A DNA stretch of 64,000 nt from contig VXAY01004090.1 in NCBI GenBank assembly GCA_013399855.1, positions 314,731-378,730 of the forward strand. The letters run 5' to 3'. The position numbers were made by a program, and so were the translations under genes. The notes under the pieces were generated by a model. It ran no database searches. It was not told where the DNA came from and saw only the letters and a program-made list of their open reading frames with translations. How positions within the stretch are numbered: position 1 is the stretch's first letter; each line of letters starts with the position of its first letter. The stretch comes from Oxyruncus cristatus (taxonomy: Eukaryota; Chordata; Aves; Passeriformes; Cotingidae). Below, in pieces: positions 12,076 through 25,125 of the stretch.

Positions 12076-15000
12076 GACTAAACCCCAAGCCAGTTAGCAT
12101 GAACTTTTCTTTAAAACTTCAGGAGATAACGTAGCAAACTCTTAAAATCAGCAGGAGTTGGGCACCTAACTGCTCTTGATGTTTTGAAAGTCTATCTCTA
12201 AAAAACATAAGCAGCAGCTAATAATTTAGCAATTCTATGAAAACAAGCAATTAAGTGTGTCTTATATGATTTGTTCTCTATAAAAATCATGCTGTTTGTT
12301 TACTCAAACTTCTATTACCCTCTCCATTTTACTGATTTCATCTCCGGCTATTTATTCAATTATTTTATAAGGAATTGAAATATAATTCATGAGCTACTCA
12401 CAGTTACACCTAATTCTTTTCTCACAACCGATCTGTCAAATTATGATCAGTCAGTATAAAATAGACTATTTTTGCCAATGTATATTACTATACTTAGAGA
12501 GCTACAGTTCAGTTAAATTCCATGTTAAGGGTTTGCTGAGCCTCCCAAATTATTTTAAATTACCTACCTTTCCTAATTTTCTGCCCTGATTTTACTGAGC
12601 AATGCAATTTGATTAATGTAGTTCCTGACTCTGTTCTTCCACAAACTAGCATAAAAATGTCCATCTGCAAAAGCTTAGGCAAAGGTCCTACAGCTTTGTA
12701 CTGGACTGATAAGGCTCTGCCCCAACTCAGTTTCTTGCTGCTCATCCAGTTTGTCATTGCAGGTGGAGTTCACACCTTTTTTAGTATGTAATGTATCTTA
12801 AAAGAAAACTCAGAAAAAAATGGCAACTTAAGTCCGTGAGCAGTACCTCTGCCTATCGTTTTATTACACTTAATATATGAAACTACATTTTACAGGCATG
12901 GGGGTCTTGGTGCCTGTAAGGTGGTGACATTGCATATTTTCATCAACATTTCTGCCACAGCTTGGGAAGAGCACAATGGAATTGGTTGCAGATCCATAAA
13001 GTGTGGTGACACTAAGAGCTGCCTGATCTGGACCTTAGGTACTCGCTCCTGCAATGCAGATCATGAAAATTGCTAATAATAAAAATTGGAAAAAGCTGCA
13101 TGTTGGCTGGAAGCAGGGTAAAATCCAGTAAGAAGGGAGATAAAAGGATATTTTTCAAATTCCCTGGATTTTTTTCAAACATCCTACTGGAGGTGCCTGC
13201 CTGCCCAGTGCACCAAAAAGAAATCACAATACATCACTGAAAGCTCTCAACTCTACTTACATGCCTAAATTGCCCCTTTTGGGAGAGAAGATTCCTTCAT
13301 TCTTTTCCCTCAAAAGGTGGATGGAAGATGAGATGCTCTAAATATAATTGCATTCTTGCGAATGGAAATTCAGAGTTCAGCACATGCTTCACTCTGGAGG
13401 TCAAATCTGGAGTTCTATGACCAGCAGCTACAAATAAGGTTCACAAAGAGGAAGTCTCCATCCTCCCTGCAAAATGTGTACATGGAAAGACGAAGGAAGT
13501 TTCAGCACAAAGGATGGGAACTGTATTTCTGGCTAGTCTGATGCCCAAAATCTTTGAGGTATCTAAACAGGGAGGAAGAGAGGGATGGACATGGGCTTTA
13601 TGAACTGCCTACTTGGACTTGGAAACTTAAATGTTGTGCAACACACATTTCAGTCATTAAATTGCTTATGTGGATGCAGGACTTCATAGTCCCATGATGC
13701 ACCCATGTTTGCTAGACTGGCAGTTTGAGAGGTGTCTCATGATAGCTTATCCTGCGTAGAGGATAGAGGCAGGAACAAGCAGCTCTTTGTGTTCACCAGC
13801 CTTTTCAATTTCATGAAATTTCGATTTGGGGTCTTCTGGCTCGTGTTCAGAAAGTAAGACAAATTGAGGTGCAGGTATGACAGTATCTTTAGTCAGAATA
13901 AACAGAAAAAGTAAGTTAAGAGTAAAGATATAAAGATTGCAGTAGTAAGCAATTTAATAAAAGGCTGAATAAAAGGTTATGGAACATCTGTTAAAGAAAA
14001 CAACTAGCGTTTACTTTTCTAGGCCTTTGAGCCATGTTAATTTGAGGCAAAGAAGTTGAATATTGATAGTTTCAACCTGTATCTAGTATGCATAAACTCC
14101 TGAAGCTGTTTTCGAAAATTCAATTATAAAATATGTTATTATGCATATTTTGGGTTTGCACCCAAAAACTGAACCCCCAAAATAACAAGCTTTTTTCCTA
14201 CCTCCTGTCTTGCTTCCCGCCCAAAAAATAATTGAAACATTGAGTGCTTTTTAATACAATAAAAAATGTGTTTTTCAACAACTTTTTCTCTCATTCTCAG
14301 TTTCAAGATAAGAAGGTTTTAATGCTGACCCTGGAAAATTAAATGTGGAATTTGAAGTCATATCACACTGTTATGCTGTACAGTACACAATAATAGATCT
14401 CACATAAATCTCAGATCTCAAGGAAAGCAGCAAATATTTGTATATCTAGCTCGGTGTATGCCAAGGGACAGACAGGGTGATTTTTCTTAGAGTATGTTAA
14501 AAGCAAGCCAGAACTCAGAATTTCCTTTGGAGTAATTTCTAGATCCTTTATCCCAGTCCCATTCTACCTCAGATCAACCATGATGTTGTGCATTTTATGT
14601 AAATTCACAGTAATAAGGACTCAGAAATTAGCTGACAATTCTGTTAATTACCTATGAACCAGAACACAAAACAAATCACTCTCCTACAAAGCCACCCTGA
14701 TTCTGTAGATTATCACTACTAAACAAAGTAAAAATAAAAAATAGTACCCAACCTTCAGGTACAAAATACCATTTGGAGGTGGTAACATAATCAGATGTGT
14801 ATGAATAAAGATGTCAAGCTTGGTTTATTAAATAGACCATTTAATAAGCTCTCTTTTCTTGAAGTTTACTGCTTAACTGCAGTTACACATATCTAAGAAC
14901 CTAATAAACACGCAATAAGGTAAACGACTGCTGTGAATGTTATGAATTCAAATTTTTTCATTTTCAGAGGTGATAAACTGAGGACACCTTTCTACTGTCA

Positions 15001-17404
15001 TTTCAAAATCAATTTTGTCACTGATTTTGCTTAAACAAAAGGAGGTCTTATCTAAAGCCCTACTAGTAACTGAACCAGAAATACTGTGAATAGCTTTACA
15101 AGAGCTTCAAAACTTCGTATCAGCCACAATGTAACAAAAATACTCAAAAAGCGATAGAAAATAAAGGAGAAAAATGGAAAGATCTGCTCAAAGACATTTT
15201 TTATTGTAGCGTATGCTGAGTTTCCATAGAACTGATGTCACAGAAAGTTAGTGGCAATTTGAATTTAATGAAGGATAGCTAAAAAAAAAAATCATTATTC
15301 AAATTGCTCCTTAAATCTTTAAAGGCACTCTTCAAGCATAGAGAGGGTGAGAAAATGCATAGCTGAACAGATAGTACTAAAGTAGAATATATACAATACT
15401 AGGAAACTGATAAGCATATACCTGATAAGTAAAAACCTCTTTACTATAGTTAAGAACTGATAAAGTAAATGCCAAGATTTTATTATCAAACCAGTTCTTT
15501 ATTAAAAAAAAATACAGAAGAGGGCTTGAACTTTCAAGGTTTAATCTCTTTTACGAGCAAGGGAGAGAATGAGAAACTAAACCCTGCCATGTTCCACTGG
15601 TACAAATCTAGATTTAGTTCTCTGATAGCAGAATTTTGTTCCATGTTTCTAATCCATATTTTAAGGAGTTCTGGTATGCCCATCTGTAATTTCAAACTTA
15701 AGAAGCCACTACTCCTGATTGCTGGAAGCAAGAAAGATATTCCAAGGGAAATATCACTGGGTACTTGACATCTTACCACACTTTAACCATCAACCACGGA
15801 CTTCTACAATCTGCAGAGCTACAGAGTTCCTTTGGGACTTTTGTTCTTTTTTTCTGTGGCCAGTCTAAAGTTTTATGAACCATTTAAAGTGACTGAGTCT
15901 GCTAACACCAAATGTGACATAAATTGGCTTCTTAGCAGGCAGACCTGGCCTAAGCTAAGAATTAAAGGCTCCACTGTGCAGAGATGCAACAGATCACCAC
16001 ATACAGTTCCGTTTTAAAGCAGCAGGGCAAATCCAGGTAGAGCACAAATTCTCAGATGAGTTATTCACCTAGCTCTTTTACTGAAACCAATCTTTAAATA
16101 GAGTTGTTTGTGCTTTATCACATTCATGCAGTAGCAGAGACCAACACAGGATGATAGCAGAAGCTGGAAGTGTCTGACAGTGAACCACTTCCAAATTCTT
16201 AAGTGAGGTTTTGCATGATAGTGTTTCCTGTAACAGCAGATGACTGGGTTCAAGCTCCCAAAGTTTACTCCCTGTCCTTCAATCCCATACTGCCATTCTG
16301 CTAGTCATGATGTTTCCATATTTCTAGGTGGCTATCCAGTGTAAGAAAACACTTTTCTTTACTCATGACTGTTTTTTTCTGATTACTCATTCTCCAAGGA
16401 TAAGCAGTTTAAAAATAGTAAATGTTTATCCAAATAGAAATACCCCTCTCTAAGTACCTCAGAAGTAAGGACACGGCAGGGAAGAAGAAAATGTCAGAGC
16501 TCTTATGTGGGTGAAAAGAGAGCATCAAAACATGGAAGAGCACTCCCTTACCCATCCTTCAGTTCCCAAAGCAATTCAAGACCCAGTCTTCACTCAGGAA
16601 ATCTGAGACTGGTGGCAGCGAAGAGAGTAACACCATTTAGACTGAACGGCAGGTGGCACAGCAAAAAGAATAGAAGCTGAACATTAACAAGTTTAGGTTT
16701 ACTGGAGACAGGGACAGAGAGTTATTTATGCAGCAGAGATCAGTACAACTGGGGTAAGCTCAGGAGCTGATACCAGAGGCATGAAAAAGGAGATACTGAA
16801 GTGTCTGTGCAAAAATACATATACACAGTATATACTTGTGGGAGGAATAGCTTCAACATTTTGGTGGTTTTGCTTTTTCTTTAATTATACAGAATCCTAT
16901 TTTAGATGTTTCCACCATACATTATAAACAATTCAGAGGAATACAGAATGTGTAGCCTCTAAATGAAGCTGCCCCTGAACCTCAGCTCTGAGCAAAGACA
17001 GTGATGGCAGAGCAGATTGCAGATCTCATGGCTCCTACACACTGGCTGTCCCATTGCTCTATAGCTACAGTCCAGCTCACAAACTGAAAGTAAATAATCT
17101 AGCAAAGGCGTGGCCTGGGATGCCAAATTGATGTATCAAAACTCTCTCCTGAAGTTATATCTGTGATGGTGAATATTTTTAAAAACGTCCCTTCCCTTTC
17201 CACGAAACAGTAATGTTTTGTTCTGTCATTCACTGCTCTGTTACCAAGTCCCAGGGCTGTTTCAAGAGCTGACCAGTTGTTTTACAAAGATGTAAAATCA
17301 TGCTTGAACTATTAGTTTTATTATGGGTTAATTTGGTTAATTACCCTGAGTGTGGCACTTGTTCCAGAGCTGACATGCTCGGTGTATCCCTGCACAATGT
17401 AGCT
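12076..17404 (-). other. DLG2: Intronic DNA, nothing recognised
   Basis: AT-rich, no repeats or exons recognised. Open frames are all under 100 codons and resemble nothing I know (99 codons at 15469-15768 plus is the largest). Confidence 0.55.
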
Positions 17405-17520
17405 GTCTCCTCCACCTCTCTGCTTCCCACCCCTGTTTTTAAAATGGGGATAACAGCTTTTACCAGCTTCTTCACAAAGATCTTGTGAAAACAAATTAAT
17501 ACACTGAGATGCTCAGACAC
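17405..17520 (+). mobile_element. Possible ancient MIR/CORE-SINE remnant
   Basis: The order CACCTCTCTG, then CCCCTGTTTTTAAAATGGGG, ATAA, then TTCACAAAGATCTTGTGAAAA and AAATTAATAC parallels the 3' half of MIR (CCTCTCTG ... CATCTGTAAAATGGGGATAA ... CTCACAGGGTTGTTGTGAGG ... AAATGAGATAAT). The match is diverged, as expected for an amniote-age SINE. It overlaps a 191-codon minus-strand open frame (17341-17916) that is therefore probably fortuitous. Confidence 0.45.
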
Positions 17521-18671
17521 TAAGAGGACACAGGGACGCACCCAAGGTAGGAGAGAAGAGATGGGCCTACTATGGTTTAGACGAATAGGTACTGTTAGAA
17601 TGACTGACTGACAGGACGCATCTGAATCCATAATTAATGCTAAACACTTCAAGTACATGTTTATCCCTATGACTTCACATAAGATGGTGACTCTTGATGC
17701 AAAAAGGCAGATGTCTACCCAGAAATCTTCATGCAATGTCACTGACCCATAGAGATGTATCCACAAGCTCCAAGAGTCATCAACAGAGCTGATCACATTT
17801 GGGGTTTGGCAAGGCTCAAATCCCAAGAAGAGATGATAGAACCGGTATGTTTTCTGATAGGAAAGGTCTGTTTGCATGGGCAATTGAAGCTCTAGTTTTC
17901 CACCCCCTGAAAACACGGCATATTTAGACCTATAATTACTATTCTTCCTGTGACATGTAACAGATTATCAATTCTATGGTTTACAGGCACATACCCATCT
18001 ATTATTCCCCACTTCCTTAGGGAACCCAAAACAAACAAACAAAGCAAACAAATACAATTTTCATGACTGTTCACAACTGAAAAAAAAATGTTCCAAACAG
18101 CAGAGAAATAAGTATTCTGCAGCGAAGACTAATTTTCATCAGCCTTTAAAGAAGCTTTTTATATCCATTTCTTCAGAAATGCCTGTGCAACACCTCCCTG
18201 ACTAATAAGCTGCCCAGTCCCAGGGCGGGATTCCCATGCTCATTTAGAGTGTCATATGAGTGATACCAACAGGGTCAAAGGGAGGACCCCCAAGCATTTC
18301 AAAGGAGACATTCAGAACTTTCCAGGAGTAAATCTTTGGAGGATACATTTGCTAAGATGGCTGTTTATAGCCATTTATGTGATAAAGAGAGAATTTTAGG
18401 TTCCCATAGCCCTTTAAGTGCAAATGACATTATACAGTATGTATGTACTGAATGAATAATAGGACTTGCAATCTAAAAGTACTGATGAAAATGCCACCAA
18501 AACATATGGTCTATTATGGTTAAACCGATTTCTTTTCAAGGTATTAAGGAAAAAGGCAGTAGGTATAATACCAGGTTCTGTGAGATGTTATAATATCCAG
18601 ATCCAATCCTGTTTTCATTTGCAGTTTGCCTGGAAGTCAGTGGCAGTTCCACCTATCTATTCAGGGTAGTA
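17521..18671 (-). other. DLG2: Intronic DNA, nothing recognised
   Basis: Unique-looking sequence between the MIR-like remnant and the next CR1. No exon or repeat was recognised. Confidence 0.5.
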
Positions 18672-19434
18672 AGGCTTTGCAGAGAGATCTGGACAGGCTA
18701 GATTGATGGGCTGAGGCCAATTGTATGAGGTTCAGTAAAGCAAAGTGCAGGGTCTTGCACTTGTGTCACAACAAACCCAGGCAGTGCTACAGGCTGGGAG
18801 AAGAGTGGCTGGAAAGCTGCCTGGAGGAAAAGGACCTGGGGGGCTTTGGTCAACTGTAACTGAACAGCAGTGTACCCAGGTGACCAAAAAGGCCTGTGGC
18901 ATCCTGGCCTGTGTCAGCAGTACTGTGGCCAGCTGGACCAGGGCAGTGACTGTCCCCCTGTACTCAACGCTGGTGAGGCTGCATCTCAAATCCTGTGTTC
19001 ACTTTGGGGCCCCTCACTACAAGAAAGACACTGATGTGCTGGAGCATGTCCAGAGAAGGGCAACGGAGCTGGGAGTGTTTAGTCTGGAGAAGAGAAGATT
19101 CAGGGGAGACCTTATTACTCTTTACAACTGCCTGAAAGGAGGGTGTAGCCAGGTAGGGATCAATCTCTTCTCCCAACTAACAAGTGACAGAACAAGAAGC
19201 AATGGACTCAAGTTGCACAAGGGGAGGTTCAGATGGGATATTAGGAAAAATTTATTCACTACAAGTGTGGTCAGTCATTGAAACAAGCTGCCCAGGGAAG
19301 GGCTGGAATCGCCATTCTTGGAAGCATTCAAAAGGCATGTGGATATGGCACTTCATGACATGGTTTAGTGTTGGGTTAACAGTTGGACTCCATGATCTTA
19401 GAGGGCTTTTCCAAGCTTAATGATTCTATGATTC
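18672..19434 (+). mobile_element. CR1 LINE, C-terminal ORF2 remnant plus 3' end
   Basis: About 760 bp in sense orientation. It begins in the region that encodes the C-terminal part of the CR1 ORF2 protein (reverse transcriptase/endonuclease polyprotein) and runs to the octamer tail (ATTCTATGATTC at 19422-19434). A 178-codon open frame at 18745-19281 retains recognisable CR1 ORF2 words ([40 protein letters not shown]). The 5' end, endonuclease and catalytic reverse transcriptase motifs are missing and the frame is broken near 19281, so it is a dead 5'-truncated copy. Confidence 0.95.
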
Positions 19435-22400
19435 AAAAGGATAACTATAATAAACTGCTTGTTGGGGAAAATCTTGTACCTGAGTGTTTGCTGTAAATCA
19501 ACACTTTGCCACAGACGTGGGCAACGCTGAGAAAACCATGGATAACTCTTCAGTTCAGACACCTGTGTCAGAGCTGATTGCCTAGGTGTCCTTTATTGTC
19601 AGTCAAGAGAAACACAACCCTCAATAGGCCAATTCATATGTACCAGTGTAAAGGTAAACTGTACCTCAAAAGTGTTTATAGCTCTCTGACGACATACATA
19701 TGGACAGATGGATTTCACTTTCAGCATCACTATCAAATACTGCTGAACAAGGCATAGTTTCTACCCTTTGTCTTCCACAACTGCTTCCCCCACAAATTTT
19801 TTTTCCAGATTTTTACTGTAGAATCAGCCAAAATTAGGCTCCTTGCCAACATGCAGATTCCAGATATCATGACATGAGTCACTCACCTATAAGTAACAGT
19901 CCTACTTTTCCACTTGAGCTGCCCTTCACCTGTCAGTTACATACACATACACTTTTTTAAGTTATACGATGTGTTTTTAAGTTATATGACGAATTTCTTT
20001 GGTTTCCTAAAGAAAGCATTAAATCATTCCTTCATTTTATGTTGCAGTACATCTAAGAGAAAAATAATGAAAACAATTCTGCTCACTTTTCAGGGGACTA
20101 CAAACACTTCTAAAGAGTCATAATAACAATATTTTCTGGTTATTGCGCATTGTAAATAAAGACTGGAACTAACTTTGTTTTTGTGTATAATACCATAAAC
20201 TCAGAATGTTTGAATCACTCATGTTTAACCTTAGCATGGAATTTCCCATGTCAGAAAAGTGTGGCTTTTGAGTAGTAATATCCCCAGTATATGACCCCCA
20301 AGCTACAGATATACTATCAAAAAGACTGTACTCCAATAGAGCCTTTCATCTGGGAATAATAAATAATAAATACTGTAGAAATTGAATGTGCACACTGTTT
20401 TTAAACTTCAGTAACACTGTCAAAATGTTGCCTGGCTAAATAAGCACTTAAAACAGAATTTTAAAATAGTGTCCAGAAGAGTATTAAATGTTGTTTAAAT
20501 TTTTTTGCTCATAAACCTCATGAGTTGCAATCATTTTAAGTAGTTAAATCTATATTTGCTTTTCCATAAAAGTACCTTTAAGTAATTGCTCTCATAAAGA
20601 TCAATACCAAATTTCAGCTTAAAGAAAATTTCTATAACCAAGTTAGAAATATTTTGCTCTAAATTATGCCCTGCTGCACTTCTGTGACTGAGACTGCTGT
20701 AGAAACATCCTGGTGCTTTCCATAAAACAAATAAAGCAATAAAGGGAGCAAAGATCCTATATATAATGTGTGCTTAATGAGATTACTCATTGTAAATTAC
20801 TCATGCAAAATGTTTCCTGATGATGATGTCAAGCGGATATGTGGGTCAATCTGCAGATAATGGTTTTGAACAGCTTAATGTTTATCAGATGAAATTTTTA
20901 AATTAATTATCACCTTGTCTTAAGGGCTTCTGAGCTTGTTTTGCAATTGTGAAACCGTTCACTGGTTTGACTGGGATCACATGAACTGAAATGGGAGGAA
21001 GGACCACATATGTTATAAATTAGGTGTATATATTTCCTTATCAAAGGGCTATTGCCATTTTTAAAAATCTTCTTTCCCCTTTCTTCCCTACTATTTGATC
21101 AAATAGAGGAATAAATGGCTTTTTTTGCTTTATCTCTCTCAAAATTTGCTCCTAAGCCTAAACCCCCCTGTTTACACATACCCTGCTAGCCTCTGTCTCT
21201 ATCTACCCAAGCATGAAGCATTTGCTGCCCCACTGGAATGTGCTGTGGTTTGTTGCTAATCCAACAGTACCTTAGTCTAGCTGGAATTTTCCCTACTGAA
21301 TCCGTAAATCAGATTACAGAAGAGACTCTTCAGTACCTTCAGCTACTGCCAACAATAGGAACAGTATGTTTTTCTCCAGAGAAGGCTGGGGAGGGTGGTG
21401 AAAATGAGAAGAAAGAATCAGAGAGTTATCCAAGGGAAGGGGGATTTAAGTGGCTATTTTAAAAAGCAGCTTCATAGCTGGCAATTGGTGATAAACTCAG
21501 CATTGCAGGGTCCAGACAGACTTTTTAACCATAAAGAAGTGGACAATAAACAATCTTGAGCAACAGAGCAAGGAGGGGTACAGGAGACTTTGGACTGAAG
21601 AAGATCTCCAGGAATACAGCAGAAATATGCATGGCATTACTTTAATACCTCCTTTAAAAATAAAGCTAAGTTTTAGCACTCAGAATTTTCCATTACCATC
21701 AGCACCAAGGTGACGGAAGAAGCTCTGTATTAATAGCACTGTTTTCAAAATTTTTCACATTAGCCACCACCCAGATTGTCTGTGAAATTTATTAGCCAAT
21801 GGGGGTTTTAACAGAAAAAGACTTAAAGCTTAGAGACCCTGCAAAAGGTATTTTTTGGAGTGCAGAGCTATTTATTTATTTTATAAAGCACATCTACACA
21901 GGAGAGGATGGGACATGGTTACAAGGCACAACCCTGATCCCAGGAGTGAGCTGACTCTAGCAAAACAGAGACATTTATTTGTTTTGTGTTTAAAAACAGC
22001 AAGACTGATTTCAGAAACAATTCTTCCATACTCATAGCCTTAAGCCAAATCAGAATATTCATGTTTCAATATGTTTCTGCTTGGCTCCATATCATGTCAG
22101 AACATTCTTTACATAGAGCACAACCACCAGAACTAACTTGCAGTCATCCTCCAAAAATGAGAATTTCTTTAAAACAACTCCTGTAAAGTGACTCTGAATA
22201 CAAAAACCTTGATTTGTTTGAACCAGGAATGTTTCTGGGTTAACTCTCAGATCAGGCAGGCTAAAATAGGAATTGTGCAGGGCATTAGTGTATTCCTGTC
22301 CCTCCAGTGTTCTCAATACATTGGGAGAAGAGAAAGACAGAGTAATTATATCCTCTGTGCACTGATCTATCCCATGTAAATACAGCAATAACATCCTGCA

Positions 22401-24192
22401 CATGTATGCAGATTCAAAGAGGCGTGATTTTTGCTCTCCTTGTGCTATGCATATAGGCAAATTGAGGGGCAGAACGACTGAGAGCTCAGCTGCAGAGCAG
22501 CCTGGCACCCAAAATCTCCACTAAATTTCTACAGAATGTAGCACCTATGTAAAGCTGCAGCCCGTGAGCTATGGCAGCATGTACAGCTGCTGCATTTACA
22601 CTGTGAGAACTCTCACTTCGGTTCACCTTCCCTTAAAGTCACTGTCCCTTTCTTCACATTGAGGGGACAACTGATCCTGAATGAGGCTTTGCTTAAGGTG
22701 CGTGCCAGATCCTTTACCTTTTGTGCCCATACTCCCTTTACTGCTCCTTCCTGCTGCTTCTCCATCACAGATGATGCCCAAAAGGGAATTTTTTGGTGGA
22801 AGAGGGCTAGGACAGTGGACCAAAGAGTTCTGCTGAGACTGCAGCAAGGAAATGCAGAGGGATCCTATTAATGCTGCGGGGTGATCTAAGGTGAATGTTT
22901 GTCCCGAATGCCAAACTCAAGAAAAGCTGTCGAGGGGGCTGGAAGAACAGACATACCCAAATGTTTCTGCAACACAGGTGCAGTCTCTGACACTTCATTA
23001 TCTTTACATAATGGATGTAGCTAGTGAGCAGCCCCAGCTATTGAAAGGTTTAGTATGCTAGAAAGCAGTACATTGAAGTCCTTTTGGAGTATTTTATAAT
23101 CAAACACTAAAATCCTTCAGAAGACATGACTAAAAGTGCAAGTCCAGACAAAGCCACCCTTAGGTAATTCCCTTGATCAAAAAAACTCTCAGACTTAAAA
23201 TAAGTCTAATTAAAGACACTGCAAAGGAACAGAAAGGCAGTATTCACTTATGGCCTCTTTTGCAGATGGTGAGTTGACAAACAGAACTGAGAATCTTAAT
23301 TGCAAGAATCATCAGCAAATTCAAAGAGAATGATAAGTTAGGGATGGCAAAAGTCAGACTGTTACATAACAACAATGCTGCCAGATCTCCTGTTTTACAT
23401 TAGATGCAAAAGGCACTCCCAAGAGAGGACACCGTGTTTTTTATAAAAAATGCTGAAAAAGAAGAGAAAAACCTAGCCCAGACTCATGTCATCCTGAATG
23501 ACACAGACAGCAAAACTGATGAAAGAGCATACCTTTTCTAACAATTTGTTTTTCCTTCATTGTTTGATACTGTTCCCTCTACCACTGTTGAGAGACATTC
23601 AAACACATGCTGTTGTCATCTAATGGAGTTTTCACAACTGGCTAGATATCTGCTTCATTTTTGTCCCACAAACCTTTATAGGAGGTAATCTGCTTTTTCA
23701 CTAGAAATTTTCATTTCATTAATCAGCTTTCTATCAAAATGCTGATGCTTCATAGATATTCTTCTCTGATAAAGGCAAGGCAGTTGAAAAACACTTTTGA
23801 AATCAGATGGGGAAAAATATTGGTACCACTTAGAATTTAATTTCTGTCTGATTTAATTTTCCCCAACTGTCTGCTTTAGTCTCTCAAGAAAATAAGTCTA
23901 CTGAAGTATAGTAAAAAGTGCCTATAAATATCTGATTCAGATAAGATAGACAGAAAAATCTGTTTGGCTGCATAGAAAATTGTTTGATAAAAAAAAAAAG
24001 CAAGGGGTACTTGGAAATTACAACTTATTTTCTTTCAATCCATTCAGCTTCTATAATCGAGAAAAAATATACATAATAACAAGCTTCAAGTAGGCAATTA
24101 CCTCAAGGACCACATGTTGTACTCTGGAATAAAAAAAAATAGCAACTAAGTGAATGGTTGAACTGTATTTTAACAGTAAATTGTTGTTTTTT
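19435..24192 (-). other. DLG2: Intronic DNA with one candidate conserved non-coding block
   Basis: No exon recognised. A 138-codon minus-strand open frame at 22092-22508 has no domain I know and no strong splice context. The block 20340-20960 is described separately. Confidence 0.55.
20340..20960. promoter_or_regulatory. Candidate conserved non-coding element (intronic)
   Basis: About 600 bases of AT-rich, repeat-free, balanced-complexity sequence with homeodomain-type words (TTAATTAATTATC near 20900, several TAAT cores). The texture resembles deeply conserved intronic enhancers of developmental and neuronal genes. This is a judgement of appearance only; there is no alignment behind it. Confidence 0.25.
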
Positions 24193-25125
24193 TCATAGAC
24201 TCATAGAAACATCTTGGGTTAGAAAAGACCTCTAAAGGTCTTTAAAGATCACCTAGTCCCACCTCTCTCTGCCCCAGGCAGGGACATCTTCCACTAGATC
24301 AGGTTGCCCAAAGCCTCATCAAGCCTATCTGGAACAATTCCCAGGGATGGGGCACTTGCAGTTTCTCTGGGCACTGTTCAGTGTCTCACCACCCTCACAG
24401 TAAAGAACTTCTTTTCTATGTTCAATCTAAATCCACCTTTTTTCAGTTTAGAGCCACTACAGCTTGTCCTACAGTAACAGGTTCTATCAAAAAGTTTGTC
24501 CCTATCTTCCTTAGAAGCCCCTTTTAAATGGGAAAAGGCCACAATAAGGTCTCCCTGGAGCCCTCTGTCCTCCAGGGTGAACAGGCCCAGCTCTCTCAGC
24601 CTGTCTCTATAGCACAGGTGCTCCAGCACTCTGACCATTTCTGTGGCCTCCTCTGGACTCACTCCATCAGGTCCATGTCCTCCTTATGTTGGGGGTGCCA
24701 GAGCTGGATGCAGCACTCCAGGTGGGGTCTCATGAGAGCAGAATAGAGAGTCAGAATCACCTCTGTCAACCTGCAGTCCAGGATATGGTTGCCTTTCTGG
24801 GCTGCAAGTGCACATTTTCAGGTCATGTCCAATTTTTTATCCAGCAGTACCCCTTCTTCTCAGGGCTGCTCTCAATTCATTTATCTCACAGTATGTGCTA
24901 ATGCTGGTGATTACTTTGACCCAGGCGCAGGATCTTGTATTTGGCCTTGTTAAACTTGATGAGGTTCACACAGACCCACCTCTCAAGCCTGTTACACTCC
25001 CTCTGGATGGCATCTCTTCCCTCCAGCACCACTTAGTTTGGTGTCACTGCAAATTTGCTTAGTGTACACTCGATCCCCCTCTGTTGTTGATTAAGATATT
25101 AAATAGTATTGGTCCAAGAACCAGT
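24193..25125 (-). mobile_element. CR1 LINE, antisense, ORF2 C-terminus to 3' tail
   Basis: The plus strand starts with the reverse complement of the octamer tail (TCATAGACTCATAGAAAC) and proceeds through the antisense of the CR1 3' UTR and of the ORF2 C-terminus, ending in the TTAAGATATTAAATAGTATTGG region typical of a more 5' part of CR1. The minus-strand frame at 24662-24378 keeps LGLFTLEDRGLQGDLI and other CR1 words. About 930 bp; 5'-truncated and frame-broken. Confidence 0.95.

Noticed and set aside
17341..17916. 191-codon minus-strand open frame, the longest in the window
   Set aside because: No recognisable domain, and its 3' part overlaps an ancient MIR-like remnant in the opposite sense. 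Composition and context look like chance.
18745..19281. 178-codon open frame as a host gene
   Set aside because: It is the C-terminal ORF2 remnant of a CR1 LINE that extends past the frame on both sides and ends in the CR1 octamer tail.
22092..22508. 138-codon minus-strand open frame
   Set aside because: No family resemblance and no convincing splice sites or codon pattern.
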